From Nemania diffusa (Eukaryota; Ascomycota; Sordariomycetes; Xylariales; Xylariaceae): a stretch of DNA of 64,000 nt. Both the position numbers and the translations under genes were made by a program. The notes beneath the pieces are model-generated. The model was not told the origin of the DNA. It was given only the letters and a program-made list of their open reading frames with translations, and did not search any database. Position 1 is the first letter of the stretch, and each line of letters begins with the position of its first letter. The stretch is taken from positions 372,001 through 436,000 of the forward strand of contig JBBPUQ010000007.1 of assembly GCA_038501195.1 (NCBI GenBank), given 5' to 3'. Below are positions 1 to 10,656 of the stretch, in pieces.

Positions 1-12
1 TACCTCTACTAG

Positions 13-411
13 TTTCACTTTGCCAACAGGAATCTCCATCCCCAGTTGACCCGAGTGATGGTACTCAAGCTATGCAATGTCAATCAGGAGGAGTGGCATG
101 CCCAGCGCCACTTCAAACACCTTGTCAAGTTCTTGCAATTCATAGACAAGCATCTCAGCACCAACGAGTGGCTAGTAGGCAGCGATTTCACTGCTGCCGA
201 TATCATGAACGTCTTCTCCCTTACGGCGATGAGGGCATTCTCGGGTTTAGACCTTTCTGAGTATCCTCATATCTTGGAATATCTCAAGCACTGCACTGAG
301 CGGGACGGGTATGAAAGAGCTCGGGCGAAGGGTGATCCAGACGTGGAGTTGATGATCGATGGCAAGGCGCCTGCTCAGTTCCTGCAAAATTTGAGATGGT
401 CGAGTGAATAG
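13..411 (+). CDS. Glutathione S-transferase, C-terminal part (5' end outside window)
   Basis: The visible exon encodes the all-helical C-terminal domain of a cytosolic GST, which conjugates glutathione to electrophiles or acts in related thiol chemistry. The reading frame is open from base 13, directly after a splice-acceptor-like CTACTAG; a TAG at 10-12 in the same frame supports an intron ending there. The segment WLVGSDFTAADIMNV is the classic GST N-capping-box region (S/TxxD within helix 6), followed by the conserved helix containing EYPHILEYL. The N-terminal thioredoxin-fold domain lies upstream of the window, so the subclass (GstA/URE2-like is most likely) and the catalytic residue cannot be seen. 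The product ends at a TAG at 409-411. Family assignment is firm, substrate unknown. Confidence 0.85.
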   Translation, partial: FHFANRNLHPQLTRVMVLKLCNVNQEEWHAQRHFKHLVKFLQFIDKHLSTNEWLVGSDFTAADIMNVFSLTAMRAFSGLDLSEYPHILEYLKHCTERDGYERARAKGDPDVELMIDGKAPAQFLQNLRWSSE

Positions 412-1365
412 TTGTCCACATAACACACTTTATAGCTAGAAAAGCTTAATTATGAATAAGCAACTCTGCAATGCCAATCTTTAGAGCTTTTACTGAGATC
501 TTACTGAACAGCAACTAAGTTGGCAAAGATAAGGAATAGCTACCTGGACCAGGCATTTTCATAACCTGAATGATACTCATCTTTTTGCCCCTATGAAACA
601 TTCATCCTCCTGGTAAGTACACTAGTTTCGAAGAAAGAACGCTGAGGATACCCTCTACTACTTTGTTAAGCTGCAAAGCCACTCTTTTGGCTACTCTATT
701 GGCCACAACCTAGGACTTCCGACTTCCGTAAAGGTTGGAGTCCTTCCCTATCCAATACCGGCCCTTATTCATCGCATTTTTAGATTCATATGAGACCCCT
801 CAAGGCTGTAGGCAAAGCTATTATTGGAGGAAGATGGCCCCAAGGGTCTCAAAAGGCCTCAGGAGAACTCATCAACAGAGGATTAATCTCATATGTAGAT
901 CAAATTCCTCCTGTAAATCAAGTCAAAGTGTTCCTGTGCCTAGCAAGGAAAGGGAAAGCTGTAAGACCCTTTAGACCCTAAGAGAACTATTCTTTTCGAG
1001 ACTCTCTGTACCGCGACTATCTTAGATGACGAGCGTTGTTATAAATTTTAATGTACTAGTGGAAAAAGAGTTGCAAAAGGACACCCACACACGTCTAGAA
1101 AAACGCGTAAGCTAGGATGGGCTAGAGCTCAGGGGGCGCTTAACTTGGCTTGAAGTTTGAAATCCGAAAATGGTATATATACAGAATAAAAGCAGCATCA
1201 AATCAATACATCAAAAAAGTATATAAATTAGTACATGAATTAATATGGTATAACAGCTTTTAAGTTGCTGAAAACTTCTAGCTTATGAATTTAACGATAT
1301 TTAAGCGACCACGGACGTTTGAGGGTTCTCCGTAGATCTTGGGTTGGGCTTTTAAAACCTAGGAT

Positions 1366-1397
1366 GGCAGTGCATCGGAGGTATGGCTTGCACTGCC
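1366..1397. repeat. Inverted repeat / hairpin, 9-bp stem
   Basis: GGCAGTGCA (1366-1374) is followed after a 14-nt loop by its perfect complement TGCACTGCC (1389-1397). A second imperfect palindrome (AACAACC-GATG-GGTTGTT type) lies about 50 nt further on. Function unknown; this could be a fragment of a small element or chance. Confidence 0.4.
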
Positions 1398-2548
1398 AGG
1401 GCGCCGAGGCAAGGGAGATCCATGAGATATGGTATTCTGAAATCGAACAACCGATGGGGTTGTTGACTTCGAGAAACTGTGACGGCGCGCGATCGAAGCT
1501 ATAGACCTACGAATCACTCGGGGAAAGGGGTTGTCGTAAACCTCGACTTGGGGTTTAACATAATGGTGAACTTGGGCATTACTGATTATGTTAGAATATG
1601 TCTTCGCTCATGATTGTTTGCAATCTACACACGTCTAGCTAAGTCGGTTATCCGGCGCGCTCCAATGTAGTATTTGAAACTACCCAAGCTACTAGACTAT
1701 TGCTAAGACTTGAAAACAGGGTAACTGCGTAGGTCACTGCTGCTGCTACAACCACATTCTCTATCCCTTCTACATATGTACATATTGATTCAGGATCTGT
1801 GAGCTAATAGCATCTTGCACAGGCCCCGTGTTAGGTGGGGGTGGGTGCAGGTTACCTGTAGGTGGGATCCCTTTTTTAGGACACGCTGGAACTAAAGTGT
1901 TTCCTAAGTCATATTTTGTCTCGATTGCTAGGTTGAACCGACTACCTTTTTCTAGCTACACCTTTTGTTACAAAAATCTTAAGCTAGAAAGTCCTTCTGT
2001 TTTTATTACAACAAAGCTGGAACTGGAGTGACTACTCAGCCGGCATAGGCGCTAACAATGTTAGTAAGCAGCGTGTCCAAAAACTGGGTCCCCTCTATAG
2101 GGAGCTACGAGGTTACTCGCCCCGCCTAGTTCGGCACCTAACCGACAATGAGTACCTAGTCGACAAGTATATGCTTACTTAACTCCGCGCCCTGGCCCCG
2201 ATGCCAAAGGCCGGTACTGGTACTTATGTGATAGGTAGCTCGGTGGCTACTTCGGCGCGGAGAGAAAAAGGGTCATCCCTGCAGTATCTAAACCGCAGCA
2301 CAAGTCCGAATCACGGGCTTCGATGCAGAATGCGCATCAACTACAAATGTCAAATAATGCCCGGCCTACTGCGCCCACGTTTAATACCCTTGCATCCACG
2401 CGGCATCCATCCCATAACATGTTAAGGCATCGTCACGAGTGGACAGCTATAATGTATAGCTCAAGGCAGCAGCTGACTACCTATTCGGGTCATCTTCGAG
2501 ATTATTGTGAATGCCACTTCAGGAGAGGTTGCAGAACACGCGTGATGA

Positions 2549-2767
2549 CCGGAACTCGGCATCAAGTTATGGTTGGAGGTGCTCAAAGAGACTACCGCGA
2601 TACTACCTACGAATCATTCCAACCTGAACTCGGGATGTGTCGTGGAAGATGTTCCTGCATTCAACACCGCCAACTCGTGGAAATACCCCATTCATCCACT
2701 ACGAAATCAAGATAGAGTAGATCACAAGTCTAATGTGGCCAAGAAGCCCATACAGTTGCATGACTAA
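2549..2767 (+). pseudogene. Possible decayed retrotransposon (copia integrase-like) fragment
   Basis: This is a 72-codon open stretch after tandem TGA stops. It has a tryptophan-rich layout (LWLEVLKETTAIL ... NSWKYPIHPL) that loosely resembles the region of Ty1/copia integrase reading LWPE...AAYL...NRTP...WKTPxE. There is no start codon in context, no flanking domains and no long terminal repeats that I can find. It may equally be random open sequence. Confidence 0.2.
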
Positions 2768-3586
2768 GCTTGAAAGGCACCGCTATTGGCTGGCCTTCGA
2801 AGCAGGTACCTGTCGCCCCGAATATGTACGTCTTATCCCGAGGTAGAAACCAAGCCTAAACCAACGTCGATCTGCTTGAACAGCCCAGCATGAGCGAATT
2901 GCGCGAATTGCGACCTATCATACACTTAAAGATGCAACCCTAAGGATGCACCTATGATGCGAGTGCCTATGACATAAACACAGCCCCCGATTGGTTACGG
3001 GAAACGGGCGGGAAACAAGCCCTGCGCAAGGAATGGGGAGGATGGTTACCACGAAACGGGATCCCCATTGTTTTTTTTCGCGCTGGGACGCTGCCTAGAA
3101 TTTTAGTATAGGTAAATGTCTATAACTTGCATAGCGTTTTGACTGCGGTATCCATTGTAAGTCCAGGATATTCAAGAAATTGCAAGGAGTTATTTTTCAC
3201 CCTGGTTGAAGCAGGCCGATATCAGAGCGAATTTCGCTCCACATAGCCGATTTTCGCGCTCCACTCCACCATAGCCTCAACTCCTATGCTGTATGCTGGT
3301 ATGTCGGACTAGAGGTCACAGGAATATTCCAAATTCAAGTTCATGATGTCGTTGCCTATACTGCTCTCTAGAGAAATGTGCATGCTTCTAAGTCATATTA
3401 CCTATCCAGGGTACTCAGGGGGTGGCTATTTCAACATGAGAGAAGAGCGTAAGGCTACAAGTATAAGAACTCGGGGAGGTCACCAGTGTTACGCTTAGAG
3501 TTTCCAAGGACCACCGTTCGCTCGACAATTTCAGGAGTAACCATTCAGCCGACATCAAGTCAGGATTATTACCCCTTCCGAGCAAG

Positions 3587-4594
3587 ATGAAGTTCACCGC
3601 TCTATTATTTCCTGCCGTTGTCTTCGGCGCCGCCTGTCCATATGGGACCTTCAAGCCAGAGGAACCAACTGACAGTATGTGTGAAGTATATAATGTTCGA
3701 TTGGACGAAGAATACTAACCTAGGTGGTTATTAGCTCGCGGTGTCTGCCCCATGCTCAACACCCTCGCGAACCACGGCTTCCTGCCTCGCAACGGCAGAA
3801 ATATCAGCGAGAACCAGACTGTGAATGCTCTGAATGAAGCTTTGAACTTAGAACCCGACTTTGGCAAATTCCTTTTCACCGCCGCCCGTATATCTAACCC
3901 GGCACCTAACGCGACGACTTTCAACCTTGACCATCTTGACCGACACGACCTGTTCGAACACGATGGAAGTCTGAGGTAGGCTAATACACCCACTATTTTA
4001 TATGGAACCTTAACTAAAACACCTCATGCTTAGCCGTCAAGATGCATACTTCGGCCAATGGAGCAGGTTCAACGCAACCGTCTGGAACTGGACCATGGCA
4101 TATTGGACTAGTGACGTGCTGGATATTCAAATAATTGCCAATGGCCGTGCTCAGCGGGCTACACGCTCCAACCTCACAAATCCAGAGTACGCGCTGTCGG
4201 ATCTGGGCTACGCCTTCAGCCTCGGAGAAAACGCTGCCATTCTTTCTATCCTCGGGGATAAAGTCACGCAGACCTGTCCCAAGGCTTTTGCCAATTTCTT
4301 GTTCAGTAAGAAAATCTTGTTTCGAGCCCTGATAGGTGATGCAGGCATACTAATATTTGGCGCACGCAATAGCAAGGGAAGAGCTCCCCTATTCCATTGG
4401 CTGGAAAAAGTCCGCGCTTCCCATCAGTCTGGATGACCTCAAAGACACCTTGCAGTATGTTCTTTTCAACCAACTTATATCATCCGTAATTTTATAGCTG
4501 TGACTGACCCCTGAACCCGAATAGTAATATTCAAAACGCCACCGCGTTCCCGCCCCGACCTCCTCCCGACAACAGCACCGACGTATTCAACTAG
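3587..4594 (+). CDS. Secreted short heme-thiolate peroxidase (chloroperoxidase / unspecific peroxygenase family)
   Basis: Five exons (3587-3674, 3735-3975, 4034-4305, 4373-4454, 4525-4594) give 250 aa, the usual length of short (family I) peroxygenases. Residues 1-16 form a signal peptide. The heme-ligand segment reads TRGVCPMLNTLANHG, with Cys34 as the expected axial thiolate. E104-H105-D106 followed by G-S-L-S-R matches the EHD motif of the short class (Mg binding and heme propionate side), and Glu175 in LGENA is the likely acid-base residue. Introns show GTATGT/GTAGGC/GTAAGA donors and TACTAAC-type branch points. Odd feature: Val replaces the first Pro of the PCP motif. The family oxidises or halogenates organic substrates with H2O2 outside the cell; the substrate here is unknown. 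Confidence 0.88.
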
Positions 4595-5115
4595 GGTGGC
4601 TAATAAAGAGGCCCATGTATATGGCTGCCAGGCACTGGATAGTCAACAGTCGGCTGTTGACTATATTCCTCAGGCGATTAATTATGTTAATAGCGATCCT
4701 CAAATCCCTGGTACTCTCGGTTATGTTAACACCTGATATCTCTTATCAAGGTTTTAGCAAAACGACCAGAATGGCGTTTTCCTTTCTCTTTCTATAAGAT
4801 TGCAAGTTTATTAGCTTGGATAAATTAAACACACTTCCAAGCTCGATATAGGTCAGATGAAAATGGTGTGAATACGAATCATATTCTTTTCAATTCTTTT
4901 AGACTAATTGAAGCTATTCGGAAATCATATTTTCCCATGATACTAATCGCATGATTGTACGAGAACGCAGATCGGTGATGCTTCTCGAAGACCTCAAAGG
5001 CCGAGGTGACGTCTAAGGGTCATACGTTCAGAGCAATGGTTAATACATCTTAATGAATGGGGAAGAGTAAACATGGATTACAAGAGAAAGCAATAAACCG
5101 TAATAAACCCTCCCA
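4595..5115. other. Intergenic spacer between convergent genes
   Basis: This is shared 3' flank of the peroxidase (+) and the fascin-like gene (-). It is AT-rich and no gene, RNA or repeat is visible. Confidence 0.6.
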
Positions 5116-5703
5116 TCAAACACCCACAAACGCCCAATGTACAGCTTTGTCATAACTCGATGCATGCACCAACTTCGGTGTCGGTCCGCCTTCGTCCGCG
5201 ATGCCCATCGGCTTGAGCCTTAGCCAAGGCGCGATGCACAAGTTATACCCGCCCCGATTACGTGGGCGCAGGAGGAACAACTCCTTGTTACTCATCTTCT
5301 TGGCTCGCGCGATGTACCTGCCTTTATTGTCGTGGCCTAGGTATCTGCCCGAGACTGCGTTGCGAAAGCCTATATAGCCGTCCTTATCCTCTTCGCAGCG
5401 CCAGTGCCATCCACCTCCAGTGCCGTCGTTCAGCTGGACAGTGAGGTTTCCGTTTAATATCGTCAGGACTCTGTTGGAGCCGACCTCTCGGATCATGTAT
5501 GTCCCTCCGGCCTCGGGGACGCTGGCGACGGCGTTGCTCATGGTGAAGGTCGACGAGCTCGCGTGAGAATAGGTTGATGCTGTATCGTGGGCTGGTTTGG
5601 AGTCGCGTGCTTCTGTTGTGTGGGAAGGTGTATTGATGCCGTGCGACTTTAAAGACCAGGAGGAGAAACTGTTCTTACGCTCGCTGGGTGGAACGTAGGC
5701 CAT
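5116..5703 (-). CDS. Fascin-like / beta-trefoil-type hypothetical protein
   Basis: Single exon, 195 aa from the ATG at 5703 (the frame is open three codons further upstream but without an ATG). Residues 1-65 are Ser/Thr-rich and probably disordered. From about residue 66 the pattern GGTYMIREVGSNRVLTILNG ... WHWRCEEDKDGYIGFRN ... SGRYLGHDNKGRYIARA ... EYFxLRPRxxGGYxL-like is typical of fascin/actin-cross-linking (beta-trefoil) folds found as small fungal proteins, with GYIGF and SGRYLG as the best-conserved strands. There is no signal peptide or membrane segment, so it is probably cytosolic. The fold call is an inference from the repeated strand motif; a role in actin binding or lectin-like binding is not shown. 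Confidence 0.72.
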   Translation of the reverse strand: MAYVPPSERKNSFSSWSLKSHGINTPSHTTEARDSKPAHDTASTYSHASSSTFTMSNAVASVPEAGGTYMIREVGSNRVLTILNGNLTVQLNDGTGGGWHWRCEEDKDGYIGFRNAVSGRYLGHDNKGRYIARAKKMSNKELFLLRPRNRGGYNLCIAPWLRLKPMGIADEGGPTPKLVHASSYDKAVHWAFVGV

Positions 5704-7178
5704 GGTTTTCAAAGTAATCTCAGTTCATAAGCCCGACGATATAGATGGTATCTACCGATAGTTAATGTCATTTCGGTTAGGCGATAAAGGAGAGGATTTG
5801 ACAACTGAAGGAAACGCACGTTGTAGATGCCGAGACAAGGGTGTCTGAGATTCTTAAGAGATACTAGGATCGGGCGTTTGATGGAAATGATGATGAAGGA
5901 ATAGCACCGATGCATAAAGAAAAGGCTTGACTGTCTAAATCATGACTCTGCGGCCTACCTTATGCCTTATGTAGCAAACAGTTGGTGGCTGTGCTCGGAT
6001 GGCTGCATATCAGGCCAGGACAGGTCAGATTGGGAGAGATATGAGACTTGAGTGATCACATAGGATAATAGCAGCCTATTCTTGAAGGATTGGGTGATGC
6101 CTCAACGTCCTAGACAATTCCTTTCAACACAAAGACGAAAGTCTCGCTTTATTCACTCAATAGGCTTGCACAAATGGATTGGTTAAACGCATGTATTAGG
6201 GGAGCATAAGCCTACTCGAAACCTAGAAGCCAACCGAAGTGCGCTTTCGTCGATACGTCGCTGTACAATTGTAGCCGGCCACTTCGCGAGGCGACTAGGA
6301 CTCGAATAGCACCCAGACTAAAAAGCAAAAAATCAAAGCCCTGTACGACCCCCCTTCCTTTCTTCCAGCCCTATAGGCCCCCCCCTCCTTTTATCAGCCT
6401 AGCTGTTGCTGTGTCGCTGTCGTAGCCGGTCACATAACAACTAGGCTTTCAGGGACGGCGGGCGGGTTTAAAAAACCTCCGACCACCATAGGAAAAAACC
6501 ACCCTCTTCGTGGAAGGTGAAAAAATGTAGTGACGAGGGAAAAACCCCCACGCGAGTACAGAGCGCGACAGACCCCTTTATAAAGCTAGTCGAAGGCTCG
6601 TGCGCATAAGCTAGCCTATTGGAGAATAAAACCCTTTATTTAACACCGCGATTGAGAAAGAAAAGCGGGTGTAAGCTAGGTGAGTCCAGTGTGCTTACGA
6701 AGTGTCAGAGGGTGATAGGTATTCTGTACATATCTCAATGCTTACTAGAACATACCTAGGGACATCCTCATTTACACCTCATTACGCTTATAGAGAGCTA
6801 CCTACATATAGGTACTGCGTAAATGTACCTACGCTTGGATTAGGTATGGTGAAGTACCCCACAGCGGGGTGCGGGGTAGCTTCTACCTCTATCTAGTGCT
6901 AGCATAGGGCTGGCATATTCGCCAAGTTTACCCTAGGTACCTACATGGTAAGTGTCTATATGACTAGAAGGTACCTTAGGCAGGTAGTGAGTAGACCTAA
7001 AATCTGGAAGAAACTAGAAAATAGTGCTTAGGAGAAGGCATCAAGACGTATTTAGCAGTATAAGTAAGCACATACCTATCCGACAGGGCCAAGATTCCCA
7101 TTATGTCCTCACAGCAACCTTTAAGCACTACCTACCCAAACTACATACATCCGTGGCGCTACCAAACTATCCATCACA
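5704..7178. other. Gene-poor spacer with TAGGTA-rich microsatellite-like sequence
   Basis: Only short unrelated ORFs. The 6780-7000 stretch is rich in TACCTAGGTA/CTACATAGGTA-type words, and 6845-6885 contains a G/C-run palindromic patch (CCCCAC...GGGGTGCGGGGT). It includes the promoter of the fascin-like gene. No RNA gene is recognised. Confidence 0.5.
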
Positions 7179-7484
7179 ATGGCTTCAGAAGGAAACGAGA
7201 CCCCTACACCTATCCATGACCTTGATGAAAGCGAGCTACTCGCCGCTATTGAGAACCTCACGAAACGGCTTGACTCGTTGGTGCAAGGGTTTGCAGAGTT
7301 ACAGAAGAGGGCAGACAAGTTATCAGAGGGGTTTGCAGAAATGAAGCTCGCGGACTCACCACCAAACTTATCGCCGCAGACTAACCAACAAGTTCAGGCA
7401 TCACAGACCACACCAGAACACACAGGCGAAGCTCTTCAGTCCATATTAGAGTCGCAGCATCGACGCTGCTGTGGAATTGATTAA
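7179..7484 (+). CDS. Small hypothetical protein with coiled coil
   Basis: 101-aa ORF beginning at an ATG with adenines just upstream (CACAATGGC). Residues 14-58 show a regular heptad of Leu/Ile/Phe (LLAAIENL, LDSLVQGFAEL, ADKLSEGFAEM) and would form a coiled coil; the rest is Ser/Pro/Gln-rich and disordered, ending in a CCGID tail. No known domain. Amino-acid composition looks protein-like, but there is no intron or homology evidence. It could be an independent small gene or the remnant of a longer one. Confidence 0.4.
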   Translation: MASEGNETPTPIHDLDESELLAAIENLTKRLDSLVQGFAELQKRADKLSEGFAEMKLADSPPNLSPQTNQQVQASQTTPEHTGEALQSILESQHRRCCGID

Positions 7485-7584
7485 TTCACAGCTCTTGTGG
7501 CTAATTTAGGTTTCACAATGTTGAAATCCGCCCCGTGATAATAACCAGACCCCCAAATCACAATAGCACTAGCGCATGTCAAGT

Positions 7585-8560
7585 TCATACACAGCGGCCA
7601 CCATCCACCTCAAGATTGACACCCGTAATGAACGCTGCCTCATCACTAGCAAGATAGCAACAAGCATTCGCGACATCGGCGGGCGTCGAACCTCGCCCTA
7701 GAGGGACCGTAGACTCGAAGGCTTTGCGGTTCTCAGGCGTATTAGCCTTGCCGATGAAGAGGTGCGTCATGCCAGTGCTTCCAATGACAGGGGACACTGC
7801 GTTAAATCGGATCTGCTGCGGTCCATATTCGGCCGCCATAGCCTACACGTAGTACCCATATTTAGTGAATGCTATTGTTTATCTCTCTCAAGCCACTCTA
7901 GGCTACCTACCTTCGTAGCAGTAACCACCGCCGCCTTGGATGCATTATACCATGTAAGCCGTGGACGAGGTCTTACTAAGAATCATGACATCAGCTCTCT
8001 TATAATTCTCCACCCAGAATAGACCTATCACGGAACGATAAACGCGTAGAAGACAAGTTTCTTGATTCTGCATTCGTAGTCCTACATAATAACACATCAG
8101 AAAACGTGAAACGCCACGACTTACCTGCAGCCGTAGACGCGATTTGAATGAAGGTCCCAGGTGTATTATTCGCCAAGAAGTACGGCACAATAACATTCGT
8201 GGACAAATACACCGACTTAACATTAACACTCATAACGAGGTCGAAGTCCGCATCCGTGACTTCTTCCGTAGCCTTATTAGCGTAAGCGGCGCCGGCATTA
8301 TTGACAACGACATCAAGCCTCCCGAACTTATCGACAACTTCTTTCAGCAGCCGCTCCCAGTCCTCGCGCCTCGTCACGTCTCCGGTCGTGAATGCACACC
8401 CCAGCTCCGTCGCTGCGCTCTGGCCAGCCTCGGCGGAGAGGTCTGCGATGAGAACCCGGGCGCCCTCTGCGATGAACTTGGTCGCAATTCCTTTGCCGAA
8501 TCCTGATGCGCCGCCGGTGACGATGGCTACTTTTCCTTCTAGTCGTGGCTGCGGGGCCAT
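7585..8560 (-). CDS. Short-chain dehydrogenase/reductase (classical SDR)
   Basis: Three exons on the minus strand (8560-8125, 7975-7911, 7842-7585) give 252 aa, typical of a classical SDR. The Rossmann glycine motif TGGASGFG is at 15-22, Asp40 ends beta-2 and suggests NAD(H) preference, NNAG is at 87-90, the catalytic Ser is about 142, and YNASK gives Tyr153 and Lys157. The C-terminal GVNLEVDGGRCV is the standard SDR end. The introns (7976-8124 and 7843-7910) rejoin STAA to VRPRLTWYNASK and K to AMAAEYGPQ, as the family requires. It would interconvert an alcohol and a ketone in the cytosol; similarity to glucose/3-oxoacyl-ACP-type SDRs does not fix the substrate. The next gene (DUF7924-like) is on the same strand but separate. 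Confidence 0.9.
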
Positions 8561-9124
8561 GGTTTGAGACGTCTCGAGGGATATGTTAGATTACTGGAAG
8601 TTGAGAGAGCAGGGACGCCGAAGTTGCGTATAGCAGGAATAAGAATGGTATAAGCCGACATGGTTGCGGGGATGACGGGGTATACCCCGATCGATCGGCT
8701 TGAGTGGGGAAGCGGAACGGTGGATTCCCCCACCATTTCTGGAACCCCAACTTATTACTTAGTTTGGCAATCGCTTCTATTCAAGTACCTAGGAATAACA
8801 TGTTAAATAACTAGGTATTAAAAGTTTATTCATATATTAAACGATGTTTGTTTTATATATAAATAAAACTTATGGAAGTTCCCGTGTCGATGTGGTGATA
8901 GAGGGAAAATGTCGCCGACAATACTCATCCAGTATCAACAGTATATAGTACGCGACAGATGCCGACTACGCCGATTTCTCGTTTCTCCATTTATCACGCT
9001 TGACCCGTCACTCCCCCACCCAAACAGCTTGCTTGAGCTCAAAGTCAACTCTTTTTGATATATACTTTATGCGACGGTATAATGATCCATTACAGCATTT
9101 CCGACAATTTATCTCAGACTCCGT
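8561..9124. other. Intergenic spacer (SDR promoter side)
   Basis: Upstream region of the SDR gene and 3' flank of the DUF7924-like gene. AT-rich around 8750-8880. Nothing coding is recognised. Confidence 0.55.
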
Positions 9125-10656
9125 CTACATAAGCTCATTCCTACCTACTTCCAGAAGAATATCCAATGAATCCCGAATCTCGTCCAGCCGCTTTTCTTTT
9201 CCCCACTCAATGATGTTTCGAACGTACTTGCGGAACTCTAAATAGTCTCTGGGATTTTGGAGTAAAAAGCTGTCTATTTTCTGAGTGTTAAAGTCGAGTT
9301 CGTTCTTCCACGAGATGTAGAGCCGGGCTTCTGTGCCGTTCATAGCAACACTAAATGCGACATTGTTTATAGGCCGGCTTTTATCGCTCTTACAGTCTTT
9401 CAGCCGGTAGTTGAGGCGTTCTATAATATTAACACAAGATGCAGAGCCGGCAAGGCATTGATTCGTTGCCCCCCATAAACTGCCAGTTCCAGCGGGACCA
9501 TCACCTCTAAGCTCGATGACGAAGAATGGGAATAATAGACATGCGTGGTTAGCTAACATCTCAGGCCCCCTACAGACAATTTGGTTTTGCGGCTGAGAGA
9601 ATGCTTCGGTTCTGTATCCATACAGCATATCGGGTACTGGATTGCTAACTCTGGGTTTTGACCGAGAGCCTGGAACAGCGTACCTCAACATTGGTTGTCT
9701 GTCGCTGCGTTTCAGGCTCTCCGTTGGCTTAGGATAGGGGTAAATATGGGTACTGAAATACTGTCCCACATCAGCTCCTGTAGCTCCATCCTCCAGTCGA
9801 TGCAATTCTGCATCGTTCAATACTTGATCCGGTGGTGGACTTGGAGAGTCACGTTTCCTGCCGACGTAATCAACGAGACTGGCAACGTCGCTGGGAAATT
9901 CCTCGTTCATTTTGCGCAAGTAAATGCCGTTCATAGCTAAATTGAGCTTCCGGTAAAGAGGGGTTTCAATGAGGCTCCTTGTAGACGACCGGCCGGAGAT
10001 ATCTGAGATTCCGTCTAATTCTGCATCTGCAGAGACTTCAGAACGGGACCGAATTGAAAGCGGCGTCGGCGACATAACGAAGCCATCGGAGTCCCGAGTA
10101 TAAGCCACCTCTGGCGCTGATATCGTGTTTTCCCTCGAGATAAGGTCGTTGTTTCCGTATTCAAGACAGCTACTCGACTGATAGTGCTTTTCTTGATCCG
10201 ACTCGACAGATTCGAGCCACTGGGACACAGAGGCATAAACAGACTTGGGATGGAAGTGCGGAAAGACTGAGTCGACGAAGTCCTCGAGAAACAAGGGGTT
10301 TGGTTTCGTAAAAGGCGTAGGTTTTGGCTGCTGTATAGTCGTCTGCATAATCTATTCCGTTAGTCCTTGACTTGCGAGCGAGAAGGTTGTAATACCTCGG
10401 CCACTTGTTCTAGTTTTTCGTTCCAGACGCCAGGCTGTTGCCCGCCTGTCCGCGTTAACCGAGCTCTCTTTGCGGGCCCCGGATCGATATCGAAAGCCGC
10501 GTCTAGTGACCGTTTCGCGGATCTCAACGGAAGATCCCCGAAAAGATCTCTACCAACTGGAGATTGGTCCTCGGGGTTTTGCGGAAGCTCTGTATCCATA
10601 TATAGGGAGTTAGCGCGAGAGCAGCGAGTCCGCGTCTCAAAGATGTCCCCGTTCAT
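9125..10656 (-). CDS. DUF7924-like fungal protein with PD-(D/E)XK-like core
   Basis: I join two ORFs across a 44-nt intron (10352-10395: donor GTATTA, branch GGACTAAC, acceptor GGAATAG), giving exons 10656-10396 and 10351-9125 and 495 aa in one frame. Residues 1-90 are disordered with a basic nuclear-localisation-like PAKRARLTR. The C-terminal half carries VPDMLYGYR (Asp about 328), then LLFPFFVIELRGDGPAG (Glu about 367, Arg about 369) and SLWGATNQCLAGSASCVNI. This matches my memory of the fungal DUF7924 family and the P-D...(E)xK...Q layout of restriction-endonuclease-like folds, with Arg at the Lys position. Many such genes are lineage-specific and of unknown function. Without the intron the model would be two ORFs. 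Confidence 0.7.

Larger units (their letters stand above)
412..3586. other. Gene-poor AT-rich spacer
   Basis: No convincing gene. The interval holds short overlapping ORFs with no recognisable motif, a perfect-stem hairpin at 1366-1397 and a possible transposon relic near 2549-2767. Composition is AT-rich with scattered stops in all frames. Confidence 0.6.
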
